This document shows, one piece after another, positions 1 to 8,509 of a DNA stretch of 64,000 nt (positions are counted from its first letter, which is position 1; each line of letters opens with the position of its first letter). Made by a program: the position numbers and the translations under genes. The stretch is from Vibrio sp. SCSIO 43135 (lineage in GTDB: Bacteria > Pseudomonadota > Gammaproteobacteria > Enterobacterales > Vibrionaceae), in NCBI RefSeq assembly GCF_023716665.1, contig NZ_CP071860.1, positions 868,001 to 932,000 on the forward strand. Reading direction: 5' to 3'. The notes beneath the pieces were generated by a model. It had not been told where the DNA came from. It made no database searches and was given only the letters and a program-made list of their open reading frames with translations.

Positions 1-315
1 TATAACGGATGTTCTGGAGACCCATGTAACGAACCTTACACCTCTGAACACACAACCAATTCGCTCAAGACTGAGATGGTGACCCGCCTTACCTCTACCA
101 AGGACGCTATCTATAACGGGATGCTTTCAGCTTTTGTAGACATTGATTTGTCTGGCGCATCTCGCCCGTCTTTTTCTTTGGATATGTCGGGTTTTGGCTT
201 TGGTACATATAGCTTCGATGACTACGTAAATCTTGATTACATATTCAGCTTTATACGCGTTTGTATCTTGTTCACTGCTGCAATGCTTTGCCGCAGAATC
301 ATCTTTGGAGGGTAA
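1..315 (+). CDS. Minor coat protein pIII/OrfU-like, C-terminal part
   Basis: The frame is open from the first base of the window to a stop at 313-315, so this is the 3' part of a longer gene. The visible product ends in a hydrophobic segment (FSFIRVCILFTAAML) followed by Arg-Arg, the expected C-terminal membrane anchor of filamentous phage adsorption proteins. The upstream part carries two cysteines and is polar. The next gene begins three bases after the stop. Position directly before an Ace/pVI-like gene and zot matches OrfU in CTX phage. The in-frame ATG at 76 is probably not the start. Confidence 0.7.
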   Translation, partial: YNGCSGDPCNEPYTSEHTTNSLKTEMVTRLTSTKDAIYNGMLSAFVDIDLSGASRPSFSLDMSGFGFGTYSFDDYVNLDYIFSFIRVCILFTAAMLCRRIIFGG

Positions 316-318
316 GAA

Positions 319-633
319 ATGGATTGGCTAAGAGACATAATTCAAGACCTGATAGATACCATTTACACGCTGTTTCACTCACTGGTCGAGATAGCAAAAG
401 ACATTGTTTACTTCCTTTTTGATCTCATTATGAGTGTTGTCGATGCTATCGTATTGACGGCTATTGAACTGTTTGAACCCATTGATATTGGTCAATACAT
501 GACAGGCTTCCCACCCGAATCCGCTTGGGTACTTGGTCAGGTCGGAGTGCCTCAAGCTTTGGGTATGATTGTTTCCTCAATTGGTATTAGGCTCATGCTT
601 CAACTCGTACCGTTTACGAGGTTAGGCTCATGA
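319..633 (+). CDS. Ace/pVI-like minor virion membrane protein
   Basis: A 104-residue, strongly hydrophobic protein with a long membrane-spanning block at about residues 15-55 and a second near the C-terminus. It lies between the pIII-like gene and zot, which is where the Ace (pVI-equivalent) protein sits in CTX-type phages; those proteins cap the virion end during extrusion through the inner membrane. Its last four bases overlap the zot start (ATGA), indicating translational coupling. The call depends mainly on synteny, since this family varies greatly in sequence. Confidence 0.7.
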   Translation: MDWLRDIIQDLIDTIYTLFHSLVEIAKDIVYFLFDLIMSVVDAIVLTAIELFEPIDIGQYMTGFPPESAWVLGQVGVPQALGMIVSSIGIRLMLQLVPFTRLGS

Positions 634-1754
634 TATACGCAATAGTCGGTCGCCCTCGGTCGGGCAAAAGTTATGAAGCTGTGGCTTACCATGTGATTCC
701 GGCAATCAAGAAAGGTCGCAAGGTAATTACTAATCTGGCTCTTAATATTGACTTCTTCGTCAAGGTCTATGGTGAATCCGTTCGTGACCTAATCGTCATG
801 GTTGATGGTGAACTTAACCACTACGGCAAGTTGGATAGGCCGTTTTCCAAGCATGAACACTATCAGGATGAATGGAGAAATGACGATGGTGTAGGGCCTT
901 TGTATATCGTCGATGAAGCGCATATGGTGCTCCCCAATAGGCAGCTAGATTCCAAAATACTGGAGTTCTATTCGCTTCATGGTCATTACGGTATCGATAT
1001 CATTTTGCTTACTCAGAACTTACGCAAGATTCACCGTGACATTAAGGACATGATTGAGTTGACTTACTACTGCGCTAAAAACACCGCGCTAGGCTCTGAC
1101 AAGACTTACACAAAAAAGGTAAGGGTAGGTGCTACCACTGAAACTGTTAACCAAGAACAGCGTAAATACCGTAAGGAAATATTCCCGTTCTATAAGAGTC
1201 ACACCCAAAGTTCAAAGGATGTTGTCGAAGCTGCGGCAAAAGATATCAAACCGATTTGGAAGCACTGGACGGTATGGTTATCAGCCATTTTTCTATGTGG
1301 TGGTGCTGTAATTGTTTACTTAAATGGTGGCTTATTTGGCTTTTTTGCATCTGAGCCAGAAGCGTCCCTAGAGGAACCAATCAATGTTCAAACCGAAGAT
1401 GAACCCAAAGAAGAAACTAAAACGGAAGCTAAAAAGAGTCGTAAAAAAGATCCTTTATCGGGTTTTAAACTTTACGTATCCGGTGAGGCTTTGCAGGCTG
1501 CTTTTGATGAGAATAAGAAACCAATCAGGAAGCTAACGTTTAAGAACTATTATATTGATGTCTATGAGAAAGACTTCAAGATGTTCACGTTCACACATCA
1601 TGATTTGATAAACATTGGTTACGAATTCGAGGTGTTAAGTGATTGTTTGTTTAGTGCCACGTTCGGCGGTCATACACGACTCATTACTTGCGGAAACTAT
1701 GAAGAACAAGAGAAGCAGAGTGATTTGTTTGCAGCCGCGCCAATTGGACTTTGA
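630..1754 (+). CDS. zot: Zot/pI-family phage assembly ATPase
   Basis: A 374-residue protein. Walker A is visible at residues 7-14 (GRPRSGKS) and a Walker B-like LYIVDEAH near residue 92. A single membrane segment near residues 210-235 (WLSAIFLCGGAVIVYL) separates the cytoplasmic ATPase domain from a periplasmic C-terminal part, the layout of pI/Zot. These proteins drive extrusion of filamentous virions through the envelope. In CTX phage the C-terminal part of Zot has also been linked to tight-junction loosening; nothing here shows that activity. The start overlaps the previous gene by ATGA. The stop lies 10 bases before the dif-like site. Confidence 0.93.
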   Translation: MIYAIVGRPRSGKSYEAVAYHVIPAIKKGRKVITNLALNIDFFVKVYGESVRDLIVMVDGELNHYGKLDRPFSKHEHYQDEWRNDDGVGPLYIVDEAHMVLPNRQLDSKILEFYSLHGHYGIDIILLTQNLRKIHRDIKDMIELTYYCAKNTALGSDKTYTKKVRVGATTETVNQEQRKYRKEIFPFYKSHTQSSKDVVEAAAKDIKPIWKHWTVWLSAIFLCGGAVIVYLNGGLFGFFASEPEASLEEPINVQTEDEPKEETKTEAKKSRKKDPLSGFKLYVSGEALQAAFDENKKPIRKLTFKNYYIDVYEKDFKMFTFTHHDLINIGYEFEVLSDCLFSATFGGHTRLITCGNYEEQEKQSDLFAAAPIGL

Positions 1755-1763
1755 TAACTAGAT

Positions 1764-1791
1764 AGTGCGCATTATCTATCTTATGTTAAAT
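1764..1791. other. dif: dif1-like XerC/XerD site (prophage attachment junction)
   Basis: The 28-bp site reads as an 11-bp XerC arm AGTGCGCATTA, a 6-bp centre TCTATC and an 11-bp XerD arm TTATGTTAAAT. From memory the two arms equal those of Vibrio cholerae dif1, whose centre is TGTATG, so two central bases differ. The site sits between the phage zot gene and host sequence, as expected for a prophage-chromosome junction. It also places this region near the replication terminus of chromosome 1. Confidence 0.88.
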
Positions 1792-1886
1792 GACATTAAG
1801 TAAGAACTAATAATGTCGCTATTCCTATTCCCTACACCTTTAAATCTACAATATTAAACATAATAGTGATTTACCATAAAATACCT

Positions 1887-1927
1887 AATAATCAGTTAGT
1901 TAATCTTCGATTCTCTAACTGATTATT
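1887..1927. terminator. 13-bp inverted repeat, possible transcription end
   Basis: A perfect 13-bp inverted repeat (arms 1887-1899 and 1915-1927, arm CTAACTGATTATT) with a 15-base loop. The stem is A/T-rich and has only a few T residues after it on the plus strand, so termination after the prophage genes is possible but not certain. Apart from the dif site and the yciH terminator, the stretch 1755-2073 shows nothing else recognisable. Confidence 0.4.
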
Positions 1928-2034
1928 TTGTTTGATGAAACGACTATATTGCCTTCTAGCCATTATCACGTCGGTGTTCTTACAACTAAAGGCCGAGAGA
2001 AAACCTTAACGAGTTAAGAGTTTGTTTTTACTAA

Positions 2035-2058
2035 AAAGCCCGCTATAAAGCGGGCTTT
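2035..2058 (-). terminator. Intrinsic terminator of the yciH operon
   Basis: Stem AAAGCCCGC / GCGGGCTTT with a six-base loop and a run of T residues on the minus strand. It lies 16 bases beyond the yciH stop codon. Confidence 0.88.
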
Positions 2059-2073
2059 CCAATGTTGTTCGAG

Positions 2074-2385
2074 TTAGCCACCAGCAAGTTTTACTGTATG
2101 ACCTTTCTTTTCGAGGTGTGCTTTTATTTTATCTCGAGCATCACCTTGGATCTCAATATTACCGTCTTTCACAGAGCCACCACAGCCACAGACCTTTTTA
2201 AGTTCCGCAGCTAGCAGTTTTAATGGTGCATCATCAAGGTCTAAACCGGTAACGATGCAAACTCCTTTGCCTTTACGGCCTTTCGTTTGACGCTGAACAC
2301 GCACTATACCATCGCCTTTTGGGCGCTCTACTTTTTCTTCTTCTGGCTTAATTCGACCCACTTCAGTGGAATAAACGAGACTCAT
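2074..2385 (-). CDS. yciH: SUI1/eIF1-like translation factor YciH
   Basis: A 103-residue protein with the SUI1 domain over its C-terminal two thirds: a basic segment (QTKGRKGKGVCIVTGL), the KKVCGCGGSVKDGNIEIQGD core and a final KKGHTVKLAGG strand. YciH is the bacterial relative of eIF1 and is thought to influence start-site selection or translation under stress; its bacterial role is not fully settled. The upstream gene ends 7 bases before its start, so the two are probably cotranscribed. A strong terminator follows. Confidence 0.93.
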   Translation of the reverse strand: MSLVYSTEVGRIKPEEEKVERPKGDGIVRVQRQTKGRKGKGVCIVTGLDLDDAPLKLLAAELKKVCGCGGSVKDGNIEIQGDARDKIKAHLEKKGHTVKLAGG

Positions 2386-2392
2386 AGTTAAA

Positions 2393-2767
2393 TTACTTCT
2401 TTTGTTGATCAGCTTTCTGCTTAGCGAGCAGATAGGCTTCTATATGTTTCTGAATGGCGATCTTCGATCCTTTGATTAGACGGCCGTTGAAAAAACAATA
2501 CCACGCGTTAGGCTCGCCAGTATCGTTTTTAAGTGCGTAGCCACCAAAATTTTCCGCAGCAGGAGAACCAGACTCTTCTCGCTTTCTACCTACCGATGAA
2601 AACTCCTTAGGGTCGATGATTGTTGCTGTATCGCAAAACCAATCAATACTCTTTTTAACAGCAGCCATGCTACCAGATAAAACATGGTTTTTGATCTTAA
2701 CTTGCCACACATCGGTGGTACTTCCAGCAGATTGGAGGTTAAAGCCTCTATAAGTCGCGACAGCCAT
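2393..2767 (-). CDS. Conserved small Vibrio protein (possibly DUF3319)
   Basis: A 124-residue soluble protein with no signal peptide or membrane segment. It starts with a strand-rich part (TYRGFNLQSAG...VWQVKIKNHVLSG) and ends in a Lys/Gln-rich helix. I recall similar short proteins in vibrios under DUF3319, but I am not certain of the family number. It is the first gene of a two-gene unit with yciH (7-base gap). Function unknown. Confidence 0.7.
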   Translation of the reverse strand: MAVATYRGFNLQSAGSTTDVWQVKIKNHVLSGSMAAVKKSIDWFCDTATIIDPKEFSSVGRKREESGSPAAENFGGYALKNDTGEPNAWYCFFNGRLIKGSKIAIQKHIEAYLLAKQKADQQKK

Positions 2768-2867
2768 ATTGATAACATTTCTTATTGATATAGTTACTTA
2801 AATAATAATTGTATCTGCGATGTTATCAAGTATATTGTGTTGAAAAACAACGTTATAGTGCGTCAGG

Positions 2868-3824
2868 ATGCGAAAAAATATACCTATAACCACCGATCAA
2901 ACAGTTTTGAAACAATTGCTTGGGGAGTTTTGCCAGTTGGTGACATTAGAGAAATTCGATGAATTAACGCACTCCGAATATTCTCGCAACACATTGTTAG
3001 CAATGACTAAAGACTGGAATCTATTCGTTGAATTCTGCCAAACTCGAAACGTTCGTCCCCTACCTTCGTCTATCGCGGCAATTCGCCAGTTTATAGAGAA
3101 AGAAGCTCGCACCCGTAAGTACTCGACGATTAGGCGCTATCTGGTGACTATTGGTGTTGTGCACCGACTGCTGTCACTTCCTGATCCCACTAACAATGCC
3201 TTACTACGTAATTCCGTAACAAAACTTAGACTAGCCAAAAAAGGAGATGCAAAACAAGCAGCCGAGTTTACTGCGTCCCATTTAAACATCCTTAATGAAA
3301 AACTGTCCAGCTCTCCCTCAGCGAAGGATGTACGCGATCTTGCTATTTATTACGTTATGTTTGAATGCGCACTCAAACGTCGTGAGTTGAAGTCACTTTC
3401 CCGAACTCAGTTAGAGCTGATGGATAACAAATACCTGGTTGTTTTAAATGAACACAAATATGCACTAAGCCTTGAAGGCACTGTTGCGGTCGCTAAGTGG
3501 ATTAATATGAGCCAAAACGATTCACAGTATGTGTTCAGAGGGATTGATCGTCACGGGAATATTGGTAAAAACCAATTGGATGATTCATCAATATATCGAA
3601 TAGTCCGACATGCGGGGGATTTGATCGGTGGTGATTTGTCGTTTTCTGGCCAATCGACGCGTGTCGGAGCAGCTAGAGAGTTAGCAAAGCAAGGTGTTAG
3701 AGTGAAAGATATTCAGAGCTTTGGACGCTGGCAAAGTATTGCTATGCCCTACCAGTATCTCGGTAATGTCGAAAGCTCTGAGTCTGAAATGGTAAAATTT
3801 AAATCAATCAAGAATTGGGATTAA
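2868..3824 (+). CDS. Tyrosine site-specific recombinase (XerC/D or integrase type)
   Basis: A 318-residue protein. The N-terminal half has the helical SAM-like DNA-binding fold (STIRRYLVTIGVVHRLL). The catalytic half shows the first Arg in FECALKRRELKSL, a second Arg in GQSTRVGAA where the usual His-x-x-Arg reads Gln-x-x-Arg, Trp in FGRWQS at the His/Trp position, and the probable nucleophile Tyr in MPYQYLG. It lies about 1 kb from the dif-like site, yet no attachment site specific to it is visible. Its stop overlaps the ddl stop by three bases (convergent). It could be a resident recombinase or a leftover of an element. Confidence 0.85.
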   Translation: MRKNIPITTDQTVLKQLLGEFCQLVTLEKFDELTHSEYSRNTLLAMTKDWNLFVEFCQTRNVRPLPSSIAAIRQFIEKEARTRKYSTIRRYLVTIGVVHRLLSLPDPTNNALLRNSVTKLRLAKKGDAKQAAEFTASHLNILNEKLSSSPSAKDVRDLAIYYVMFECALKRRELKSLSRTQLELMDNKYLVVLNEHKYALSLEGTVAVAKWINMSQNDSQYVFRGIDRHGNIGKNQLDDSSIYRIVRHAGDLIGGDLSFSGQSTRVGAARELAKQGVRVKDIQSFGRWQSIAMPYQYLGNVESSESEMVKFKSIKNWD

Positions 3825-4819
3825 TTCTTTAACGACGTTTTTACGCAATTTGCTAAAAACTGTGAGAACGGCAGTCCGGCGTTTTCAACCATTTTAGGGA
3901 ACATAGATATTGGAGTCATACCTGGGAATGTATTTACTTCGTTCAGGTAGATCTCCCCTTCTTCCGTTAAAAAGAAGTCGATTCGAGATAAATGTCTCAG
4001 GCGCATTTGCGTGAAAACAGTTTCTGCGCTGTGAGCGATAACATCACGTTGGGCTTCTGTCAGATCAGTGGCTTCAATAACGGTAGTTGAATGGCTATCG
4101 GCACTGTACTTTTCTTCATAAGAATAGAATGCATCGCTTGGCGCAATAACTTCACCAGGTTTGCTGATATATAGCTTGCCATCTTGCTCATAGGCAGCCA
4201 CTTCCAATTCACGCGGTTTCACCGCTTTTTCAACCAAAACCTGGTCGGAATAGGTGAAAGCAGCATCGATAGATTCTTTTAATTGCGCCTTATCTGTTAC
4301 CTTGTAACAACCGACAGAAGAGCCTTGACGTGCAGCTTTCACAAATAAAGAGCCCCACTTATCAAAAGCTTGTTCACTGCGTTGATACGATTCTTCGTCG
4401 TTTTGAGATAGGAACAGGTATGGTGTGTTCGGGATACCTAACGCGTCATACCAAAGCTTAGATGTGATCTTATTGAAACTATTGGTACTTGCTTCTGGGC
4501 CACACCCTAAGTAAGGAATTCCGGCAAGCTCAAGCATTGATTGAATGTCTCCTGTTTCACCAGGATATCCGTGAATACAAGGTACGACGAAATCAATAGA
4601 GGTTGAGCTATTTTCGCTGTTTAAGGAGGCGGTGTTTGTATCTAGGTAAACTAAGCGACCATGACAGTCGTACCAACCCTCTTGCTTCATTTCAACGCGG
4701 ATGACATTGAAGTCTTCAGTTTGACCTAATTGGTCTTGCAAGTAGTTAGCAGAAACAAGTGACACTTCATGCTCGGCTGAGCCACCGCCACAAAGAAGAA
4801 GAATGGTAGTTTTAGTCAT
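3821..4819 (-). CDS. ddl: D-alanine--D-alanine ligase
   Basis: An ATP-grasp enzyme that joins two D-alanines for peptidoglycan precursors in the cytoplasm. Near the N-terminus it has the conserved GGGSAEHEVSL; later IPYLGCGPEAS, KAARQGSSVGC, the EYK-type catalytic segment and the C-terminal RIDFFLTEEGEIYLNEVNTFPGMT metal and nucleotide site. I chose the ATG at 4819 (protein MTKTTILLL, about 332 residues) over one 15 bases upstream because GGAAAG lies at the right distance and homologues begin this way. It is not next to a murein cluster, as is usual for a ddlA-type copy. Confidence 0.95.
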   Translation of the reverse strand: MTKTTILLLCGGGSAEHEVSLVSANYLQDQLGQTEDFNVIRVEMKQEGWYDCHGRLVYLDTNTASLNSENSSTSIDFVVPCIHGYPGETGDIQSMLELAGIPYLGCGPEASTNSFNKITSKLWYDALGIPNTPYLFLSQNDEESYQRSEQAFDKWGSLFVKAARQGSSVGCYKVTDKAQLKESIDAAFTYSDQVLVEKAVKPRELEVAAYEQDGKLYISKPGEVIAPSDAFYSYEEKYSADSHSTTVIEATDLTEAQRDVIAHSAETVFTQMRLRHLSRIDFFLTEEGEIYLNEVNTFPGMTPISMFPKMVENAGLPFSQFLANCVKTSLKN

Positions 4820-4945
4820 TAAGGTTCTTTCCATGACACAACGTTAGAATCATGGCAGATATCATAATCAATCTACTGAGAAGTTACACTCGTAAAGAGT
4901 CAATACTCACGCTGTGGTGTTTGTTTGGGTGAATTTTAGACACGA

Positions 4946-4967
4946 AAAAGGGGCAAAAGCCCCTTTT
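4946..4967. terminator. Bidirectional-looking intrinsic terminator
   Basis: Stem AAAAGGGGC / GCCCCTTTT with an AAAA loop, ten bases after the stop of the minus-strand SPOR lipoprotein gene. Confidence 0.85.
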
Positions 4968-4976
4968 AAATTTGAA

Positions 4977-5558
4977 TTAGTTCAGTTTGTTAAGCGTTGG
5001 GAACTCAGAGTTTTTAATTGAGTCGATACTCTTAACAAATGGTTTCAGTGATTGGAACTCTTCTGAAAGTGACTTCACTGCTTTCTGTGCTTCTTTACGC
5101 GTAGCGTAGTCGCCGTAAAGCACTGTGTACCACTTCGTTCCATTCACTACTTTGTAGTTTTCCCAGATCGGTTGCTGTTCATCCATTGGCAGCTTACGTG
5201 CAAATTGGTCAACTTTTGCTTGAGATCCCAAAGCAACGACTTGAATCGTGAAACCGTAGCGTGGGTTCATTGCAACTTGTTTAGCCGTTGGTGGTGTGAT
5301 TGCGACAGCAGGCTTGGTTTGCGGCTTCATTTTCACCACTTCTTTCTCAGCTGTCTCTGGTGACATCTTCACCACTTTAGACTCGACATTACTTTCTGTA
5401 ACGCCTGTTGCTGTACCTTCCTTAGTGACTACTGGCTGCTCTACTTCAGCGACTTTGTAGTCTTCGCGATAGCTTTCCGAGGTGACATCAGTAGTGTATG
5501 TACCAGATGAACACGCAGCTAAAAGAGCAGACAAGCCAACAATTGAAATCTTTTTCAT
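4977..5558 (-). CDS. SPOR-domain lipoprotein
   Basis: A 193-residue protein. The N-terminus MKKISIVGLSALLAACSS is a lipoprotein signal with the acylated Cys at residue 16. A Thr/Glu/Val/Lys-rich linker follows to about residue 105, then a SPOR domain (FTIQVVALGSQAKVDQFA ... KWYTVLYGDYATRKEAQKAVKSL). SPOR domains bind denuded glycan strands at the division septum, so a septal or cell-wall role in the periplasm is likely. It stands alone with its own terminator, next to ddl, also a cell-wall gene. Confidence 0.85.
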   Translation of the reverse strand: MKKISIVGLSALLAACSSGTYTTDVTSESYREDYKVAEVEQPVVTKEGTATGVTESNVESKVVKMSPETAEKEVVKMKPQTKPAVAITPPTAKQVAMNPRYGFTIQVVALGSQAKVDQFARKLPMDEQQPIWENYKVVNGTKWYTVLYGDYATRKEAQKAVKSLSEEFQSLKPFVKSIDSIKNSEFPTLNKLN

Positions 5559-5684
5559 GAAATGTTTTACGCCTTAAGTGGAAATTACTGTAAATCATGC
5601 CGATTGAAAGGCTTAGAATCAAGCCAACATTTTAATTATATATCAATACTCTGTGACTTACGGCACAAACTGTTCGACATACTG

Positions 5685-5700
5685 TGTGTAAATGATCACA
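5685..5700. promoter_or_regulatory. CRP-like site upstream of pat
   Basis: TGTGTAAATGATCACA matches the cAMP-CRP consensus TGTGA-N6-TCACA with one mismatch. It lies about 87 bases before the pat start; TATAAA (5728) and TATACA (5745) are possible -10 elements downstream. In E. coli the homologous patZ gene is known to be activated by cAMP-CRP, which supports the assignment. Confidence 0.6.
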
Positions 5701-5771
5701 GTGGCGATATTTGCTCGCTTTCCCACCTATAAATTTGGTTAACCTATACACAGTATTTACGTTGTTGAGAG

Positions 5772-8459
5772 ATGCGCATGAACACTTTACATCATCTATT
5801 GAAGCCAAAATCAGTCGCTGTCGTCGGCGCTTCGATTAAAGACATGCGAGCCGGTAACATCGTAATGAAGAATTTACTACAAGGCGGCTTTGAAGGTGCC
5901 ATTATGCCGGTCACACCAAAATACCCATCGGTTTGTGGTGTGCTCGCCTACCCGTCTATTGGTCAATTACCGATTGTTCCTGATCTCGCTATTTTATGTA
6001 CTCACGCGTCTAGAAACATCGAACTTATTTCGCAACTTGCAGAGGCCGGTGTCTCTTCCGTTATCATCTTGTCCTCAGATATGCACAACTTAACTTTGGA
6101 CGGCGATACGATCCAAACCCGTTGCATAGAAATCGCGAAAGAAAACGGTATGAGGCTTCTGGGGCCCAATAGCCTTGGAATGATTCTCCCTTGGCTAAAC
6201 TTTAACGCTTCGTTTTCTCCGATTACCGCGCTAAAAGGAAACATTGCGTTCATTTCTCAATCTGCAGCTGTCTGCACCACTATTTTGGATTGGGCCAACG
6301 ACAAAGAAATTGGTTTCTCTGCTTTCATTTCACTCGGAAATGCAGTTGATGTCGATTTTGCAGACTTATTGGATTATTTGAGTACGGATTCCCATACCGA
6401 CGCAATTTTGCTGTACGTCGATACCATTAAAGACGCGCGTCGTTTTATGTCTGCTGCCCGTGCAGCATCGCGCAACCGGCGCATCTTGGTGTTAAAAGGT
6501 GGCCGAACATCTGCTGGTCGAAAAGCAGCGCAGTTACATACTGGCGGCGATGACACGCTCGATATCATTTATGACTCCGCGATTCGTCGTACGGGTATGC
6601 TGCGAGTTAAAAATACCCATGAGCTATTTGCTGCCGTTGAAACGCTAACTCACTCAGTTCCGCTTCGTGGTGAGCGTTTGGCTGTCATTACCAACGGCGG
6701 CGGCCCTGCAATCATGGCGGTAGACACACTCCTTGAGCGTGGCGGAAAACTCGCAGAACTTGATGATCAAGTGACTGAGAAACTGGATGGATTGTTACCC
6801 TCTAGTTGGTCTCGCAGTAATCCTATCGATATGGTTGGTGATGCCGGCCATCAAAGGTATGTCGATACGCTCAATACACTACTTGATAGTGATATCGCAG
6901 ACGCAATCCTAATCATGCATAGCCCTTCAGCGGTGGCTCACTCTGAACAAACCGCGCAAAAAATCGTAGAGACGATTAAAAAGCATCCGCGTCATAAGCG
7001 CTTTAACATCCTAACTAATTGGTCTGGAGAGCAAACGGCAAAGCCAGCCAGACAAGTATTTACTCAAGCTGGCATACCGACCTATCGAACCCCAGAAAGT
7101 GCCGTGGTCGCCTTCATGCACTTAGTTGAGTATCGAAGAAACCAAAAGCAGTTGATGGAAACACCAACTACGGCTAAACAAGTGGATATCGAGAGCTTAT
7201 CGAAAGCTCAAAAGTGGATACAAGACAAGTTACTGGATAAAAATACAGTATCCATGGATACACATCAAATCGGTACTTTTTTGAAGCATTTTGGTTTCAA
7301 AGTGCTGCCGACTTGGATTGCTTCCGACTCCAGTGAAGCAGTCCATGTTGCCGAACAAATTGGCTACCCTGTTGCCGTTAAACTTCGCTCACCCGACATC
7401 GCGCATAAGTCTGATGTACAGGGAGTCATGCTTAACTTACGTAATAGTCATGAAGTCGCCAGCGCTTCGGAAGCGATTCTAGATCGTACTAAGTTGAGTT
7501 ATCCATCTGCTCATATTCATGGTTTGTTAGTACAAGGTATGGCCAAATTAGCGGGTGGAGAAGAAATTCGAATCAAGGTAAAAACGGACAAAACGTTTGG
7601 TCCGGTCATACTTGTTGGTCAAGGCGGTTCTGAATGGAACGAAGGACTAGACGCCGCTTCCGCATTGCCTCCGCTTAACATGACACTAGCGCGTTACTTA
7701 ATCGTTAGAGCGATTAAAGGCGGCAAGATACGCCCTCAAAAACTGCCAGAGCCGATGAACATTACTGGTTTATCTGAGTTCTTGGTGCGTATCTCTCAGA
7801 TGGTGGTCGATTGCCCACAAATACATGAACTGGATATCCATCCAGTGCTCGCAAATGGGAACGATTTTACCATCATTGATGCAGACTTGATTTTGAAGCC
7901 TTACGTTGGCGATGCTCAGCAGAGATTGGCTATCCGCCCTTACCCTGTTGAGTTTGAAGAGTCAGTCGTGCTTAGAGACGGAAATCAAATACTGCTGCGT
8001 CCAATATTGCCTGAAGATGAGCCTCTGCACGCAGAGTTTATACATAACGTCTCAAAAGAGGATTTGTACAAGCGATTCTTTACTGACGTAGGCGAATTCA
8101 ATCATGAAGCATTAGCCAATTTGACCCAAATCGATTATGACCGAGAAATGGCCTTTGTGGCGGTATCAAACGCTGATGGGTTTCCTTCCATTATCGGGGT
8201 GTCACGTGCATTGATTAACCCAGATAACACGGACGCAGAGTTTGCTATTTTGATTCGCTCCGACCTGAAAGGAAATGGCCTCGGTAAGATATTGATGAAC
8301 AAAGTCATCGATTATTGCCGCTCCAAGGGAACGAAACAGATGTCTGGGATGACGATGCCGACAAACCGAGGCATGCTCACATTAGCGCAAAAGCTTGGTT
8401 TTGAACTCGATATTCAGTTTGAAGACGGAACTGCTGATATGGTTCTGTCGCTTCAGTAA
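5772..8459 (+). CDS. pat: Protein lysine acetyltransferase Pat (acyl-CoA synthetase/GNAT fusion)
   Basis: An 895-residue protein with the order CoA-binding (VAVVGASIKDMRAGNIV), succinyl-CoA ligase-like flavodoxin domain (GPNSLGMI), ATP-grasp domain (about 485-700; AVKLRSPDIAHKSDVQGV) and a C-terminal GNAT domain (about 730-890; RSDLKGNGLGKILMNKVIDY). This is the Pat/PatZ/Pka architecture; the enzyme acetylates lysines, for example in acetyl-CoA synthetase, to adjust acetate use. Length agrees with the E. coli protein. A second ATG six bases downstream is equally possible as start. It is monocistronic between a CRP-like site and a terminator. Confidence 0.92.
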   Translation: MRMNTLHHLLKPKSVAVVGASIKDMRAGNIVMKNLLQGGFEGAIMPVTPKYPSVCGVLAYPSIGQLPIVPDLAILCTHASRNIELISQLAEAGVSSVIILSSDMHNLTLDGDTIQTRCIEIAKENGMRLLGPNSLGMILPWLNFNASFSPITALKGNIAFISQSAAVCTTILDWANDKEIGFSAFISLGNAVDVDFADLLDYLSTDSHTDAILLYVDTIKDARRFMSAARAASRNRRILVLKGGRTSAGRKAAQLHTGGDDTLDIIYDSAIRRTGMLRVKNTHELFAAVETLTHSVPLRGERLAVITNGGGPAIMAVDTLLERGGKLAELDDQVTEKLDGLLPSSWSRSNPIDMVGDAGHQRYVDTLNTLLDSDIADAILIMHSPSAVAHSEQTAQKIVETIKKHPRHKRFNILTNWSGEQTAKPARQVFTQAGIPTYRTPESAVVAFMHLVEYRRNQKQLMETPTTAKQVDIESLSKAQKWIQDKLLDKNTVSMDTHQIGTFLKHFGFKVLPTWIASDSSEAVHVAEQIGYPVAVKLRSPDIAHKSDVQGVMLNLRNSHEVASASEAILDRTKLSYPSAHIHGLLVQGMAKLAGGEEIRIKVKTDKTFGPVILVGQGGSEWNEGLDAASALPPLNMTLARYLIVRAIKGGKIRPQKLPEPMNITGLSEFLVRISQMVVDCPQIHELDIHPVLANGNDFTIIDADLILKPYVGDAQQRLAIRPYPVEFEESVVLRDGNQILLRPILPEDEPLHAEFIHNVSKEDLYKRFFTDVGEFNHEALANLTQIDYDREMAFVAVSNADGFPSIIGVSRALINPDNTDAEFAILIRSDLKGNGLGKILMNKVIDYCRSKGTKQMSGMTMPTNRGMLTLAQKLGFELDIQFEDGTADMVLSLQ

Positions 8460-8474
8460 GGTTTCATTAAAATA

Positions 8475-8499
8475 AAAGGAGCGCTCATCGCGCTCCTTT
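8475..8499. terminator. Intrinsic terminator between pat and the LysR gene
   Basis: Perfect 10-bp stem AAAGGAGCGC / GCGCTCCTTT with a five-base loop, serving the two convergent genes. Confidence 0.87.
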
Positions 8500-8509
8500 A
8501 CGTTGTTTT

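Larger units (their letters stand above)
1..1791 (+). mobile_element. Filamentous (CTX/f237-like) prophage, right end
   Basis: Three consecutive plus-strand genes match the end of the structural/assembly module of Vibrio filamentous phages: a minor coat protein tail, a small Ace/pVI-like membrane protein and a Zot/pI ATPase. They stop ten bases before a dif1-like site, which is the known attachment site for phages that integrate through host XerC/XerD. The replication genes and the left junction lie outside the window. Assignment to the family rests on gene order and on the Zot Walker motifs. Confidence 0.85.
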
